DNA of 64,000 nt from Methylohalomonas sp964522485 (lineage in GTDB: Bacteria; Pseudomonadota; Gammaproteobacteria; Methylohalomonadales; Methylohalomonadaceae): NCBI GenBank assembly GCA_964522485.1, contig CAZFUS010000001.1, positions 36,165-100,164 of the forward strand. Reading direction: 5' to 3'. The number at the start of each line of letters is the position of its first letter. The stretch's first letter is position 1. This document shows, one piece after another, positions 17,661 to 28,931 of the stretch. The notes under the pieces are model-generated. The model did not search any database, was not told the origin of the DNA, and worked only from the letters and a program-made list of their open reading frames with translations. The position numbers and the translations under genes are program-made.

Positions 17661-17690
17661 GAAAAAAACGGGCCCCTGTCGGGACCCGTT
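17661..17690 (-). terminator. Intrinsic terminator of acnA
   Basis: Read on the minus strand, AACGGGTCCC and GGGGCCCGTT form a 10-base stem with one mismatch and a four-base loop, followed by a run of seven T. It lies about 35 bases beyond the acnA stop. It is the clearest rho-independent terminator in the window. Confidence 0.88.
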
Positions 17691-17722
17691 CTACCAAGCG
17701 TACGTACTCTATAAAAGCGAGG

Positions 17723-20470
<2,748 letters not shown>

Positions 20471-20893
20471 GTGCAGCTCCAGAGTTGGATCAAATTCAGC
20501 GTAAATCGTCTGGGAAATCCGGATTCAGTACCGTTTTTCCGGCGGTGAGCAATGACATCACCGTCTCCCGATCAGCCCAGCGATTGGGCCGATCAAGAGA
20601 AAAAATCTGCCTGTCAGGCTCCGATACATCCCGGCATGTTTCAGCAACGGGAGGTATCCAGAGCTTTCACGAAAACCGGTTGTTCCGCTGGACATCGGAA
20701 TACAGCGTGACCGGTTTCCGTATCTCAGTTCTGGGGGCAGTGCGGCCCGTTCCGGAATGCGTATGGCCACGACACGCCGCCTTGCCAGCCGGTGGCCACC
20801 GCAATGGTGATGACAGCCGTACCAGCCCCGGAAAGGCGCTTATTATGCTTGATTTAGCCGTCTCGTGACAGGTTTACAGGGATTGGCCCTGCT
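20471..20893. other. 423-base intergenic region between acnA and mnmA
   Basis: Both flanking genes read leftward, so this is the upstream region of acnA and the downstream region of mnmA. I see no supportable gene. It holds a perfect 12-base palindrome CGGTGGCCACCG at 20790-20801, an inverted repeat CGGTGA/TCACCG at 20543-20563 close to the acnA start, and a short CAGGG/CCCTG hairpin at 20877-20891 that could be a weak mnmA terminator. None matches a regulator site I can name. Confidence 0.4.
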
Positions 20894-21997
20894 TCAGGAT
20901 CCGGTTGCATCGATCCGGGCACTGCCCAGACATTCATCATTCCGGTAGAGCACCACGTACTGGCCCGGTGTTACGGCCCGCTGCGGCCCGCCAAACTCGA
21001 CCCGGATGTGATCCGCGCCATGCGCCATCACGGTGCAGGGCTGCTCCGGCTGGCGGTAGCGGGTTTTGGCCAGGCACTCGAACGGCAAATCCGGTGCCTC
21101 CCCGGCAATCCAGTGGACTTCTGAGGCCACCAGGTCGTGAGAATACAGCAGTGGGTGGTCGTGGCCCTGAACGACGATCAGGATATTGTCGGCCATGTCC
21201 TTGCCGGCCACGTACCAGGGCGCATCGCCGGCGCCGCTCACACCGCCGATTTTCAAGCCCTGCCGCTGACCGAGCGTATAGAACATGACTCCGTGATGTT
21301 CGCCGATGGTCCGGCCATCGGGCGTCTGGATTTCTCCCGGCTGCGGTGTCAGGTACTGGCTCAGGAAATCACGGAACGGCCGTTCCCCGATGAAGCAAAT
21401 GCCCGTACTGTCCTTTTTATTATGGGTAACAAAACCGGCCTCGGCTGCCAGCCGCCGTACCTGGGATTTGTTCAGTTCGCCGATTGGAAACAGTGTACGT
21501 GCCAGTTGTGGCTGGCCCAGCCGGCACAGGAAATAGCTCTGGTCCTTGTTTCGATCGATTGCTTTCAATAAACGATAGCGGCCGTCGCGTTCATCAATAC
21601 GCGCGTAGTGACCGGTAGCAACACGCTCGGCACCCATTTCGAGAATATGTTCGACAAAAGCATCGAATTTGATCGACTGATTGCACAATATGTCCGGGTT
21701 CGGCGTATGACCGGCGGCATATTCGGCCAGAAAGCGGCTGAATACTGCATCCCAGTACGCTTTCGACAGATTGACCGTATTCAGCGGAATGTCGAGCTGT
21801 TCACACACCTGCAGCGCGTCGGCAACGTCGGCCTCTGCCGCACAGTAGCCGGGCCGATCGTCCCCTTCCCAGTTCTTCATGAACAGTGCCTGTAACTGGC
21901 AGCCCTGCTGCTTGAGCAATAGGGCGGTTACTGACGAATCAACCCCGCCGGAGACAGCGATGACGATTTTATCTGAAGTATAAGAGTACGCTTTCAT
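20894..21997 (-). CDS. mnmA: tRNA-specific 2-thiouridylase MnmA
   Basis: The product has 367 residues. The PP-loop SGGVDSS is at 16-22, with ALFMKNWEGDD next. The catalytic pair is Cys105 (NPDILCNQSIKF) and Cys201 (STGICFIGE), and the C-terminal barrel has QGHDHPLLYS and AVTPGQYVVLY. It adds sulfur to U34 of tRNA(Glu, Gln, Lys), using persulfide relayed by Tus proteins. Its location downstream of nudJ is the same as in enterobacteria. Confidence 0.97.
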   Translation of the reverse strand: MKAYSYTSDKIVIAVSGGVDSSVTALLLKQQGCQLQALFMKNWEGDDRPGYCAAEADVADALQVCEQLDIPLNTVNLSKAYWDAVFSRFLAEYAAGHTPNPDILCNQSIKFDAFVEHILEMGAERVATGHYARIDERDGRYRLLKAIDRNKDQSYFLCRLGQPQLARTLFPIGELNKSQVRRLAAEAGFVTHNKKDSTGICFIGERPFRDFLSQYLTPQPGEIQTPDGRTIGEHHGVMFYTLGQRQGLKIGGVSGAGDAPWYVAGKDMADNILIVVQGHDHPLLYSHDLVASEVHWIAGEAPDLPFECLAKTRYRQPEQPCTVMAHGADHIRVEFGGPQRAVTPGQYVVLYRNDECLGSARIDATGS

Positions 21998-22070
21998 GCC
22001 GGCCGCGAAATGAACTTGAATCGGGGTCAGGCATGATAGACGAGCCCGCGATGTCGGGACAATCTATTGT

Positions 22071-22232
22071 TCAGCGGCGCTGATGGCCGAGCTCGATGAT
22101 CAGCGTGTCACCCTGGTTGAAGACCTGGATCTTGCGCCGGCCGGTGTTGGTATCGATGGTCTCCATGCAGACCGGTGTCGAGGCCTTGTCGGATGACAGC
22201 GCCTGTTCCAGTATAAACCCGGCGGTGGTGTA
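22071..22232 (-). pseudogene. Short coding remnant or frameshifted small gene of unknown family
   Basis: The minus-strand frame from 22232 to a TGA at 22071-22073 encodes 53 protein-like residues, including LEQALSSDKASTPVCMETI and RRKIQVFNQGDTLIIELGHQ. The only internal ATG (22166) leaves 31 residues. A neighbouring frame opens with ATG 22246 (MLRDDTPPPG) and would join it after a one-base shift near 22221, so this may be a decayed gene. I do not recognise the family. The rest of the 380-base gap between mnmA and nudJ shows nothing clear. Confidence 0.35.
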
Positions 22233-22377
22233 TCATCGCGCAGCATGCCGCAGCCGCGCCTAAAGCCCAGTAATTATGCCACTGGTAGATTCGACATACT
22301 GTGGCAAGGATAGCTGCTTCAGATTGCTGCGACTATCTAGCTAGTTGGTGATGCCAGGAGGGTAGGGCGTGTAGTTC

Positions 22378-22830
22378 TTATTTGCAGTGTTGCAGCAGAT
22401 CAAGTGAGTAACGCTGACCAGAGCGATAATCATCAATACAGCGGGTCACCATCGAACTGCGTAGGCGATCACCCAGCTTGCCAATTGCATCGCGATTGAG
22501 CCACAGCGTCCGAATAATGCCTTGATCAAGTTCTGTTTTAATACTTGGCGGCCGTGCACTACCTTCAAAACAGAAACGCAGATAAGTGATGCCGACTCGT
22601 GGATTCGGGTACAAATAGACGCCAACAAGCGAGCGCGGCTCGAATTCATGGCCGGTTTCCTCACGAACTTCGCGGCGGGCGGCTTCGAGCAGGGATTCTC
22701 CGTGCTCCAGATGGCCGGCCGGCTGGTTGATCAACACACCACCGTCGGCCTCTTCCTCGACCAACAGAAAGTGGCCGTCACGTTCGATGATGGCGGCAAC
22801 TGTAACATTTGGTTTCCATTGCTGATTCAT
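22378..22830 (-). CDS. nudJ: NUDIX hydrolase, phosphatase NudJ-like
   Basis: The product has 150 residues from MNQQWKPNVT. The complete Nudix box spans residues 39-61 (GHLEHGESLLEAARREVREETG). VAAIIERDGHFLLVEEEADG before it and YLYPNPRVGITYLRFCFEG after it match NudJ. NudJ hydrolyses pyrimidine pyrophosphates such as HMP-PP and some nucleoside di/triphosphates. The start ATG 22830 was chosen over an upstream in-frame codon at 22896, which would overlap the divergent antiporter promoter. The nudJ-mnmA order supports the name. Confidence 0.9.
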   Translation of the reverse strand: MNQQWKPNVTVAAIIERDGHFLLVEEEADGGVLINQPAGHLEHGESLLEAARREVREETGHEFEPRSLVGVYLYPNPRVGITYLRFCFEGSARPPSIKTELDQGIIRTLWLNRDAIGKLGDRLRSSMVTRCIDDYRSGQRYSLDLLQHCK

Positions 22831-22852
22831 GCTGCTTTTTGGCCTCCCTGAC

Positions 22853-22881
22853 TTGGCCGGACTGCGACCGGCGGGTATGAT
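22853..22881 (+). promoter_or_regulatory. Predicted sigma70 promoter of the mrp operon
   Basis: TTGGCC at 22853-22858 and TATGAT at 22876-22881 are 17 bases apart (four of six and five of six consensus matches). A transcript from about 22888 would reach the mrpE ATG at 22917 with a short leader. It sits in the 86-base divergent gap with nudJ. Confidence 0.55.
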
Positions 22882-22916
22882 GCGTATTGATTTCACTCAC
22901 CATTTTTACAGTATTT

Positions 22917-23399
22917 ATGTCCAAGCGCACTCTGACCCTGCTGGTTATCCTTATGGCCCTGTGGCTGTTTTTGTCAGGCTATTTTAAACCACTGTTGCTG
23001 GCGCTGGGCCTGGTATCGGTGGGACTGGTTATTGCTATCGCCGAACGCATGAATGTCATTGATCATGAAGGGCATCCCTATCACCTGCACGGCTTGCGGG
23101 TGCTGCAATATTGGTGCTGGCTGCTGACTGAAATCGCCAGGGCCAATCTGGACGTGGCCAGACGTATCATTCTACCATCGGCTCATATCAGCCCCACCCT
23201 GTTGCGGGTCAGGGCCAGTCAATCGAGCGAGGTTGGCCGGGTCATTTATGCCAATTCCATTACGCTGACGCCGGGAACCGTCTCGATTGATGTCGATGGA
23301 CCCTACATCGAGGTTCACAGTCTCACTCGTGAAGCCGCCACTGGTCTCGGCACCGGCGAGATGGATCGGCGTATCACTGAACTTGAGGTGCATGACTGA
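22917..23399 (+). CDS. mrpE: Na+/H+ antiporter subunit E (MrpE/MnhE)
   Basis: The product has 160 residues from MSKRTLTLL. Two N-terminal hydrophobic segments (about 5-20 and 24-41) are followed by LRVLQYWCWLLTEIARANLDVARRII, and a soluble C-terminal domain with VGRVIYANSITLTPGTVSID, typical of MrpE. MrpE is one of the small subunits of the multisubunit cation/proton antiporter in the inner membrane. An upstream TTG at 22887 is in frame but less likely. The stop overlaps the start of mrpF by one base. Confidence 0.93.
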   Translation: MSKRTLTLLVILMALWLFLSGYFKPLLLALGLVSVGLVIAIAERMNVIDHEGHPYHLHGLRVLQYWCWLLTEIARANLDVARRIILPSAHISPTLLRVRASQSSEVGRVIYANSITLTPGTVSIDVDGPYIEVHSLTREAATGLGTGEMDRRITELEVHD

Positions 23400-23683
23400 T
23401 GTATGTGGCGGCGATTGCGTTGCTGTTACTCGGCATGTTGCTGACGCTGGTGCGCGCATTGCTGGGATCCACCGTCTACGATCGGATACTGGCAGTGAAT
23501 GTCTTCGGCACCATTACCGTATTATTTCTGTCCGTTCATGGCTTCTTTCGTGGACGGCCGGACTTCCTGGATCTTGCGCTGGTATACGCACTGATTAACT
23601 TTATCGGCACAGTCGCCATTTTGAAGTTTTTTGAATATGGCGATATGGGCCGTGCATCGTCTGACGAAAAAAGGGATGTCTGA
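23399..23683 (+). CDS. mrpF: Na+/H+ antiporter subunit F (MrpF/MnhF)
   Basis: The product has 94 residues with three transmembrane segments; ALLGSTVYDRILAVNVFGTITV and PDFLDLALVYALINFIGTVAILKFFE match MrpF. It is a small subunit of the Mrp complex. Start and stop each overlap the neighbours by one base, indicating tight translational coupling within the operon. Confidence 0.94.
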   Translation: MYVAAIALLLLGMLLTLVRALLGSTVYDRILAVNVFGTITVLFLSVHGFFRGRPDFLDLALVYALINFIGTVAILKFFEYGDMGRASSDEKRDV

Positions 23684-24000
23684 TGCAGCTGTTTGTTGAC
23701 GGATTGTCATGGTTGCTGCTGATTGCGGGCGGTATGTTCGTGTTGATCAGTACGATCGGCATGCTCAGATTTCCCGATTTTTTTACACGGCTTCACGCGG
23801 CGAGTATTACCGATACCCTGGGATCCCTGCTGGTTCTGGCAGGCCTGGGTCTGCAGGCTGGTTTAAGTCTGGTTACGGTGAAATTGCTGTTGATTCTTTT
23901 TTTTATTTTATTTACTACTCCGACTGCTGCACATGCGCTGGCAAAGGCAGCGATGCACGCCAATATGAAGCCGCAGAACTGCCAGGATAAACGCCAATGA
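23683..24000 (+). CDS. mrpG: Na+/H+ antiporter subunit G (MrpG/MnhG)
   Basis: The product has 105 residues with three hydrophobic segments. The family motif IGMLRFPDFFTRLHAASITDTLGS is clear, followed by LLLILFFILFTTPTAAHALAKAA. It overlaps the next gene by four bases (ATGA). Confidence 0.95.
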   Translation: MQLFVDGLSWLLLIAGGMFVLISTIGMLRFPDFFTRLHAASITDTLGSLLVLAGLGLQAGLSLVTVKLLLILFFILFTTPTAAHALAKAAMHANMKPQNCQDKRQ

Positions 24001-24551
24001 TTGATACGCTCGTTGGCATGGTATTGCTGGCCTTGCTGGCGATTACCGCTATTGCGATCAATAACATTCGCAATATGTTTGCGACGGCAATGTTATCCGG
24101 CATTTTCAGTATGTTGTCGGCCGCACTTTTTGTAGACATGGATGCCGTCGATGTCGCTTTCACCGAAGCTGCGGTCGGTGCCGGCATCGCCACTATTCTG
24201 TTTCTCGGTGCACTTGCTGCCTGTGGTCACGGGCACAGTGAACCGGCTAAGCGTTCGCCCTTTGCGTTAATATTGGTGTGCCTGACCGGGGTGCTGTTGA
24301 TTTACGGCACACTGGATATCCCGCATTTCGCCGATCCGGATGCACCCGTACAGCAGCATGTTAACCCCTACTATCTGGAAAAAACCGCCAGCGATATCGA
24401 TATTCCAAATGCCGTGACGGCTGTGCTGGCCAGCTTCAGAGGCTATGACACAATGGGTGAGGTGGTGGTGATATTCACTGCCGGTATCGGAGTTCTTATT
24501 TTGCTGGGCGGCAGCCGGCGTTCCCGAAATGCCAAGGATCAGGACGTATAA
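23997..24551 (+). CDS. DUF4040/MbhD-MbhE-like antiporter subunit (MrpA C-terminal equivalent)
   Basis: The product has 184 residues. The first half has three transmembrane segments with DVAFTEAAVGAGIATILFLGALA, the DUF4040 signature found in MbhD and in the C terminus of MrpA. The second half, with VNPYYLEKTASDIDIPNAVTAVL and FRGYDTMGEVVVIFTAGIGVLIL, resembles MbhE and the MrpA tail. In split Mrp operons this protein stands in for the carboxy end of MrpA. It starts four bases before the end of mrpG and stops two bases before the mrpB-like gene. Confidence 0.85.
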   Translation: MIDTLVGMVLLALLAITAIAINNIRNMFATAMLSGIFSMLSAALFVDMDAVDVAFTEAAVGAGIATILFLGALAACGHGHSEPAKRSPFALILVCLTGVLLIYGTLDIPHFADPDAPVQQHVNPYYLEKTASDIDIPNAVTAVLASFRGYDTMGEVVVIFTAGIGVLILLGGSRRSRNAKDQDV

Positions 24552-24553
24552 TC

Positions 24554-24964
24554 ATGATCCATCATCTGGTACTCAGAGTCATCGCCAAGCTGTTGTTGCC
24601 TTATATCCTGCTGTTCGCCTTGTATGTACAGTTCCATGGCGAATACAGTCCAGGAGGTGGTTTCCAGGCTGGTGTTATTTTTGCTGCCGGGTTCATACTT
24701 TATGGATTGATTTATGGTGTTGATAATCTGCAGCGGATCATTTCGCCGGAATGGATCAGACGTCTGGCGGCGCTGGGCGTGTTGATTTATATGAGTGTCG
24801 GTGTGATTACCATGTTGAAGGGCGGGAATTTCCTTGATTATGGTGTGCTCGCTAGTGAACCGGTCACCGGTCAGCATCTCGGTATCCTGCTGGTGGAACT
24901 TGGTGTTGGTATTGCCGTGGCAGCAGTAATGATTTGCCTGTTTACATTATTTGCCAAGCGTTAG
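24554..24964 (+). CDS. mrpB: Na+/H+ antiporter subunit B (MnhB domain)
   Basis: The product has 136 residues with four transmembrane segments. LLPYILLFALYVQFHGEYSPGGGFQAGVIFAAGFILYG is the MnhB core, and LGILLVELGVGIAVAAVMICLF closes it. It is the last gene of the operon: its stop lies nine bases from the end of the convergent yhdP gene, so the usual following subunits C (NuoK-like) and D (NuoN-like) are absent here. Without them this cluster cannot by itself form an antiporter. Confidence 0.92.
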   Translation: MIHHLVLRVIAKLLLPYILLFALYVQFHGEYSPGGGFQAGVIFAAGFILYGLIYGVDNLQRIISPEWIRRLAALGVLIYMSVGVITMLKGGNFLDYGVLASEPVTGQHLGILLVELGVGIAVAAVMICLFTLFAKR

Positions 24965-24973
24965 TCGTCCGCT

Positions 24974-27900
24974 TTACGGGCTAGGTCTGGCGCTTTCCAG
25001 TGGATTTTTTTCTCGCGCTTGACTGGGCTGCACCGGTTTGATGACAGGGTCATCCCAGCTTCCCTCGACGGTGTACCGGTAGCCGAGTACTTTGTCTATT
25101 TGTTCTGGTATTCCCTCGAAAACTTTTCCGGCGAGGAAAATAACCGCACCGATACCAATACCCGCCGGACCAAACAGGGCCCCCGCAACTGGTAGTGTAT
25201 TGCTTATCTGTGGAATAATCGTGATGATTTGATCGTAAGTCTGATCGACAAGACCGGTGCGACCGGTTGCTGTGATAAGCGCAGCCGGCCCTTCCATGCT
25301 TAAATCACTCGTGAATGCCTGACCATCCTGTAGGGTGAAAGTACCCTTGATGCGGTCAAAGGCGAAGCCCTCTTCAAATATATCGTTGAAATCGAGCAAC
25401 AATCTGCGCGGCAACGTTGATACACTCAGCAGACCCAGAAGCCGAACTGCTTTGGGATCAATCTCAAGGAATTGCCCCTTGCCAATGTCCAGTTCCAGAG
25501 TGCCATCGAGTCTGGCAAGATTGAAATTCATGGGACTGCCCGGCCACAGCGCATCAACCTTGATATGCGTTTTGCCCTGTTCTACCGCTTTTTCGTCATA
25601 ACCAAAAGTGGACAGCATGCTGGCAAAGCGTTCGGCTTTTAATTCGATGTTGAATTGCGAAAATATCTCATTGTTGACTGTTTTCCAGCTGCCTGTGCCG
25701 GTTATTTCCATAGAAGGTTTGCTAAAAGAAAAATCCTGGATAATCAGACCATTGCTGGCTTTCTCGGCCTGCAGGTTCAAGGCGCCGAAATTGGCTTCAT
25801 TATAGATTAGGTTATCAACGGTAATACTAAGGGCGGGTAAATCGCGCGGGTTCAGAGTCTGGCGCTCGTCCGTATCATTATCGCTGACTTTATCCAGTTG
25901 CAGTGTCTTAAATCTGGCGGTCAGTTTTGGCTCCTGGGACGAATCAGGTAACTGTATCCAGCCGTCAACTTCGGTTCCTTGCAGTACCAGCCTGGATGTG
26001 TCGTTGGTGTGACTGAATGTCAGGCGGGTTTTCCGGAACGTCTGATCCTGCAGTTTCAGTTGATCAACAAACAGGTCGATGTCCGGAATGGAGGCAGGAT
26101 TTGTAATGCCGGCATCCGACAGGATCAGATCGGACTCTGCAATCAGCGTGATCCATCGATCCATATCAAGCCGGTCGATGGAGCCATCAATAATATTATT
26201 GCCTGTAGGCAAATCCGGCAAGACGCTGTTGCCGAAGCGTGCGGCGAACTGCCCGGAACCATAGACAGCACTCAGAATCTCACCATACGTCAGAAATATA
26301 CGATTCTCGGCCTGCTGCTTCTGGGGTAAAGACAGCTTTATTTCCAGATTTCGTGTTTCATCGCGTACTTTGCCGACAGGGGCGGGCAGATCCAGACCCA
26401 GACCCTTTAGGTCGGAATTCAGTCTGATAGTCTCGACAGCCGCGGGATCTGCCGGAGCAGTGTATTCAAACTGCCAGTGTGACGCGCCTTGCAGAATATT
26501 GGCGAGCGCCTGATCGTCAAGTGTTTCGGGCGGAGTATGCTCGGTAAGCAATTCTGTGATCAGGGAACTATCAGCAATACCTTCAATCCGGATCAGGGTT
26601 GGTTCACTGGAAGCGTCTCCATTTCTTTCCAGTTCCACATCGACATCGCGGCCTGCATATTTCGCGGTGATGTTACGTGATTCGAGTTTGTCTCTTGAAA
26701 ATTTAACCACGCCGCGGGCATCAGTTAATCTGATATCCAGTTGCGGTGCCACAACCGTATTCCCGAGCAATTCGACCTGGCCACTTATATCATCCTCGCC
26801 GGGGTACAGCTTGATCGCCATGTCGAGATCGAGTGCGATATCGCCTGCATAATCCAGCTCCAGCATACGCCGGATGGACTTTTCTTTCTCATCAAGCGGG
26901 CTGTCTCTCAAAAAACTGACAGCATCTTCAGTACTGCCCTCAGCTTCGCATTTGAGATTGAGAATATGATCTTCCACAAACAGATCGGCTATGTAAGCAT
27001 CGACGTTTCGTATGTCAGCATTGTAAGTTTTTGCATGCGGCACACGGGCTTCCAGGCGGTAGCGATCAACGAGCAATTCACCGTCAAGCTGGTATATGGT
27101 CGGCCATTCTTCATGGTAATCGAGTGTCAAACCGTTGAACCAGGCATGCAGCTTAAATTGTCCCTGGCGCTCCCGGAACGGAAAGTCATCCAGATCCCCG
27201 CGCAGGACGAGAGCCGCCTGTTCCAGGCGGCCTTCCACTATGGCGCGTTGAGCCCAGGTCTTGAGCTTGTCTTTGGCGGCGGCGGGGACAAAACGTTTGA
27301 GAGTGGTTGCATCGCCGCCGGACAGTGAGGCCGCCACATTGACCGTTGGCAGCCCCCGGTCGTCAAATTCGGCATTCCCGCTTATCTGCAGCTTATGTGT
27401 ATCCGTGGCTATTTCCAGGTCGTCCGTATGCAGATACAGCCTGGAATTATCCTGATAGCTGTTCCAGGTGAGTTGTCCATGAAGATCCAGCGCATCGATT
27501 GGTGAGATAAATACATCAGTGCCGCCAATGCCCATATTGCTGCTATCGAGTTTGATGCGGCCACCATTCTGATTGGCTGCAAATATGCCATTCAGCCCTG
27601 AAAATGCTTCATTACCATAACTGCGACGAATCGTTAAATTGTCCAGTTGCCCGCTTGCCTGCCAGACGCCGGGGTCCGAACCGAAATCAAACTGCAGATT
27701 GCTGAGTTCGCCGCTGGTAGAATCCGCAACTGATGCTTCGACGGCAGATATCTCGATACCGTTGAAAAACGGCAACAGGTCCTGAATCAGGACATAACTG
27801 ATGAAGCCGCTGTCAATGGTTCTCGGTTGCTGACCGGAGAGCCGTAGATGGGTGACAGGCCAGTCGTCATTCCAGGTAGACAGTTCCTGAATGGCAGCAG

Positions 27901-28834
27901 CCAGTGTCCAGTGGTCATCCGCGTGTCTGAGGTAATCAAATTGTCCCCTGAAACGCCGGATCAGATTGGAGCTGTTATCATCCCGAACCAGTACGTCCTC
28001 CGCGCTAACCAGCCCCTCGGCGTCCAGCAGGATACCATCCTGCCACTGGCTCCAGACTGTTATATCGGTGCTTCCTGCACGAAGTTCAAGCTCGTGCCAC
28101 CGGCTGTATTGAGGCCATGCCGCCGGCTTGATCTGACGGGCATCGAGATAGATTTCAGCCGACCATTCGCTGCCCAGCAAGTCACCATCGGCGTCGATGG
28201 CGAAATCGATGCTGTCGCCGTAATGTTCAGGTAGCCGGGCACTGCCGCTGATCTGCGTCTGTCGCCCGTAGCTGTTCAGATGCAAGTTCGCATTGCTGAG
28301 CTTGATAGCCGGCTGGGCGTTATATTCGTCAATCCAGAGCAGATTCGTATCACGGAGGCTGAGATAAGGCTGGCGCATAAGCCAGCGGCTGAGCTGATTA
28401 TCCCGGGGACCGGCATAGTCGTCACCGGCTATCGTGGAATCGCCGATACGGATCGAGCCCTCGGCGGTATGCGTCAGTTTAAGCTGTGCACCGGAAATAC
28501 TCAGACCAGCCGGTACCGGTTCCCAGCGATACAGACTGGCCAGTGAGGAAAACTTGATTGAGGCGCTGTCGAAACCGGTGAGGGCTTCGTGACCGTCCGG
28601 TTCCTGTAAAACAACACCATATAGTGTTAGCTCAGGGTTCCAGCCATGCCATTGTGCCTTGACGGACTGGATCGAAACCGGCAGCCCCATATAATTACCC
28701 GCCCAGAGTTCGATCTCTCCACGATAGTGGTCAATCCCTGGCAGGAGCAGCCGCGCGACCGTAATGGCGACGGCCACCAGAAGAATACAGCCGCCGACAA
28801 TAAACCAGAGTGCATTATATAAGCGATTTATCAT
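24974..28834 (-). CDS. yhdP: YhdP family AsmA-like protein
   Basis: The product has 1286 residues, the family length. One N-terminal transmembrane helix (about 12-32) anchors a very long periplasmic, repetitive beta-rich region (AsmA/DUF3971-like), ending in the conserved C-terminal block GKGQFLEIDPKAVRLLGLLSV, NDIFEEGFAFDRIKGTF, IITIIPQISNTLPVAGAL. YhdP is one of the AsmA-like proteins implicated in moving phospholipid from the inner to the outer membrane. It lies downstream of rng with a 97-base gap, the order known from other gammaproteobacteria. Confidence 0.93.
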   Translation of the reverse strand: MINRLYNALWFIVGGCILLVAVAITVARLLLPGIDHYRGEIELWAGNYMGLPVSIQSVKAQWHGWNPELTLYGVVLQEPDGHEALTGFDSASIKFSSLASLYRWEPVPAGLSISGAQLKLTHTAEGSIRIGDSTIAGDDYAGPRDNQLSRWLMRQPYLSLRDTNLLWIDEYNAQPAIKLSNANLHLNSYGRQTQISGSARLPEHYGDSIDFAIDADGDLLGSEWSAEIYLDARQIKPAAWPQYSRWHELELRAGSTDITVWSQWQDGILLDAEGLVSAEDVLVRDDNSSNLIRRFRGQFDYLRHADDHWTLAAAIQELSTWNDDWPVTHLRLSGQQPRTIDSGFISYVLIQDLLPFFNGIEISAVEASVADSTSGELSNLQFDFGSDPGVWQASGQLDNLTIRRSYGNEAFSGLNGIFAANQNGGRIKLDSSNMGIGGTDVFISPIDALDLHGQLTWNSYQDNSRLYLHTDDLEIATDTHKLQISGNAEFDDRGLPTVNVAASLSGGDATTLKRFVPAAAKDKLKTWAQRAIVEGRLEQAALVLRGDLDDFPFRERQGQFKLHAWFNGLTLDYHEEWPTIYQLDGELLVDRYRLEARVPHAKTYNADIRNVDAYIADLFVEDHILNLKCEAEGSTEDAVSFLRDSPLDEKEKSIRRMLELDYAGDIALDLDMAIKLYPGEDDISGQVELLGNTVVAPQLDIRLTDARGVVKFSRDKLESRNITAKYAGRDVDVELERNGDASSEPTLIRIEGIADSSLITELLTEHTPPETLDDQALANILQGASHWQFEYTAPADPAAVETIRLNSDLKGLGLDLPAPVGKVRDETRNLEIKLSLPQKQQAENRIFLTYGEILSAVYGSGQFAARFGNSVLPDLPTGNNIIDGSIDRLDMDRWITLIAESDLILSDAGITNPASIPDIDLFVDQLKLQDQTFRKTRLTFSHTNDTSRLVLQGTEVDGWIQLPDSSQEPKLTARFKTLQLDKVSDNDTDERQTLNPRDLPALSITVDNLIYNEANFGALNLQAEKASNGLIIQDFSFSKPSMEITGTGSWKTVNNEIFSQFNIELKAERFASMLSTFGYDEKAVEQGKTHIKVDALWPGSPMNFNLARLDGTLELDIGKGQFLEIDPKAVRLLGLLSVSTLPRRLLLDFNDIFEEGFAFDRIKGTFTLQDGQAFTSDLSMEGPAALITATGRTGLVDQTYDQIITIIPQISNTLPVAGALFGPAGIGIGAVIFLAGKVFEGIPEQIDKVLGYRYTVEGSWDDPVIKPVQPSQAREKNPLESARPSP

Positions 28835-28931
28835 CCCAGGCCGGTTGATGGTTCAGCTCAATTATCGTGACAGCAGTCATAACAGAAATTTTAGCCCGCG
28901 ATCAGGCAAGGATTATGGACGTCCACATGAT

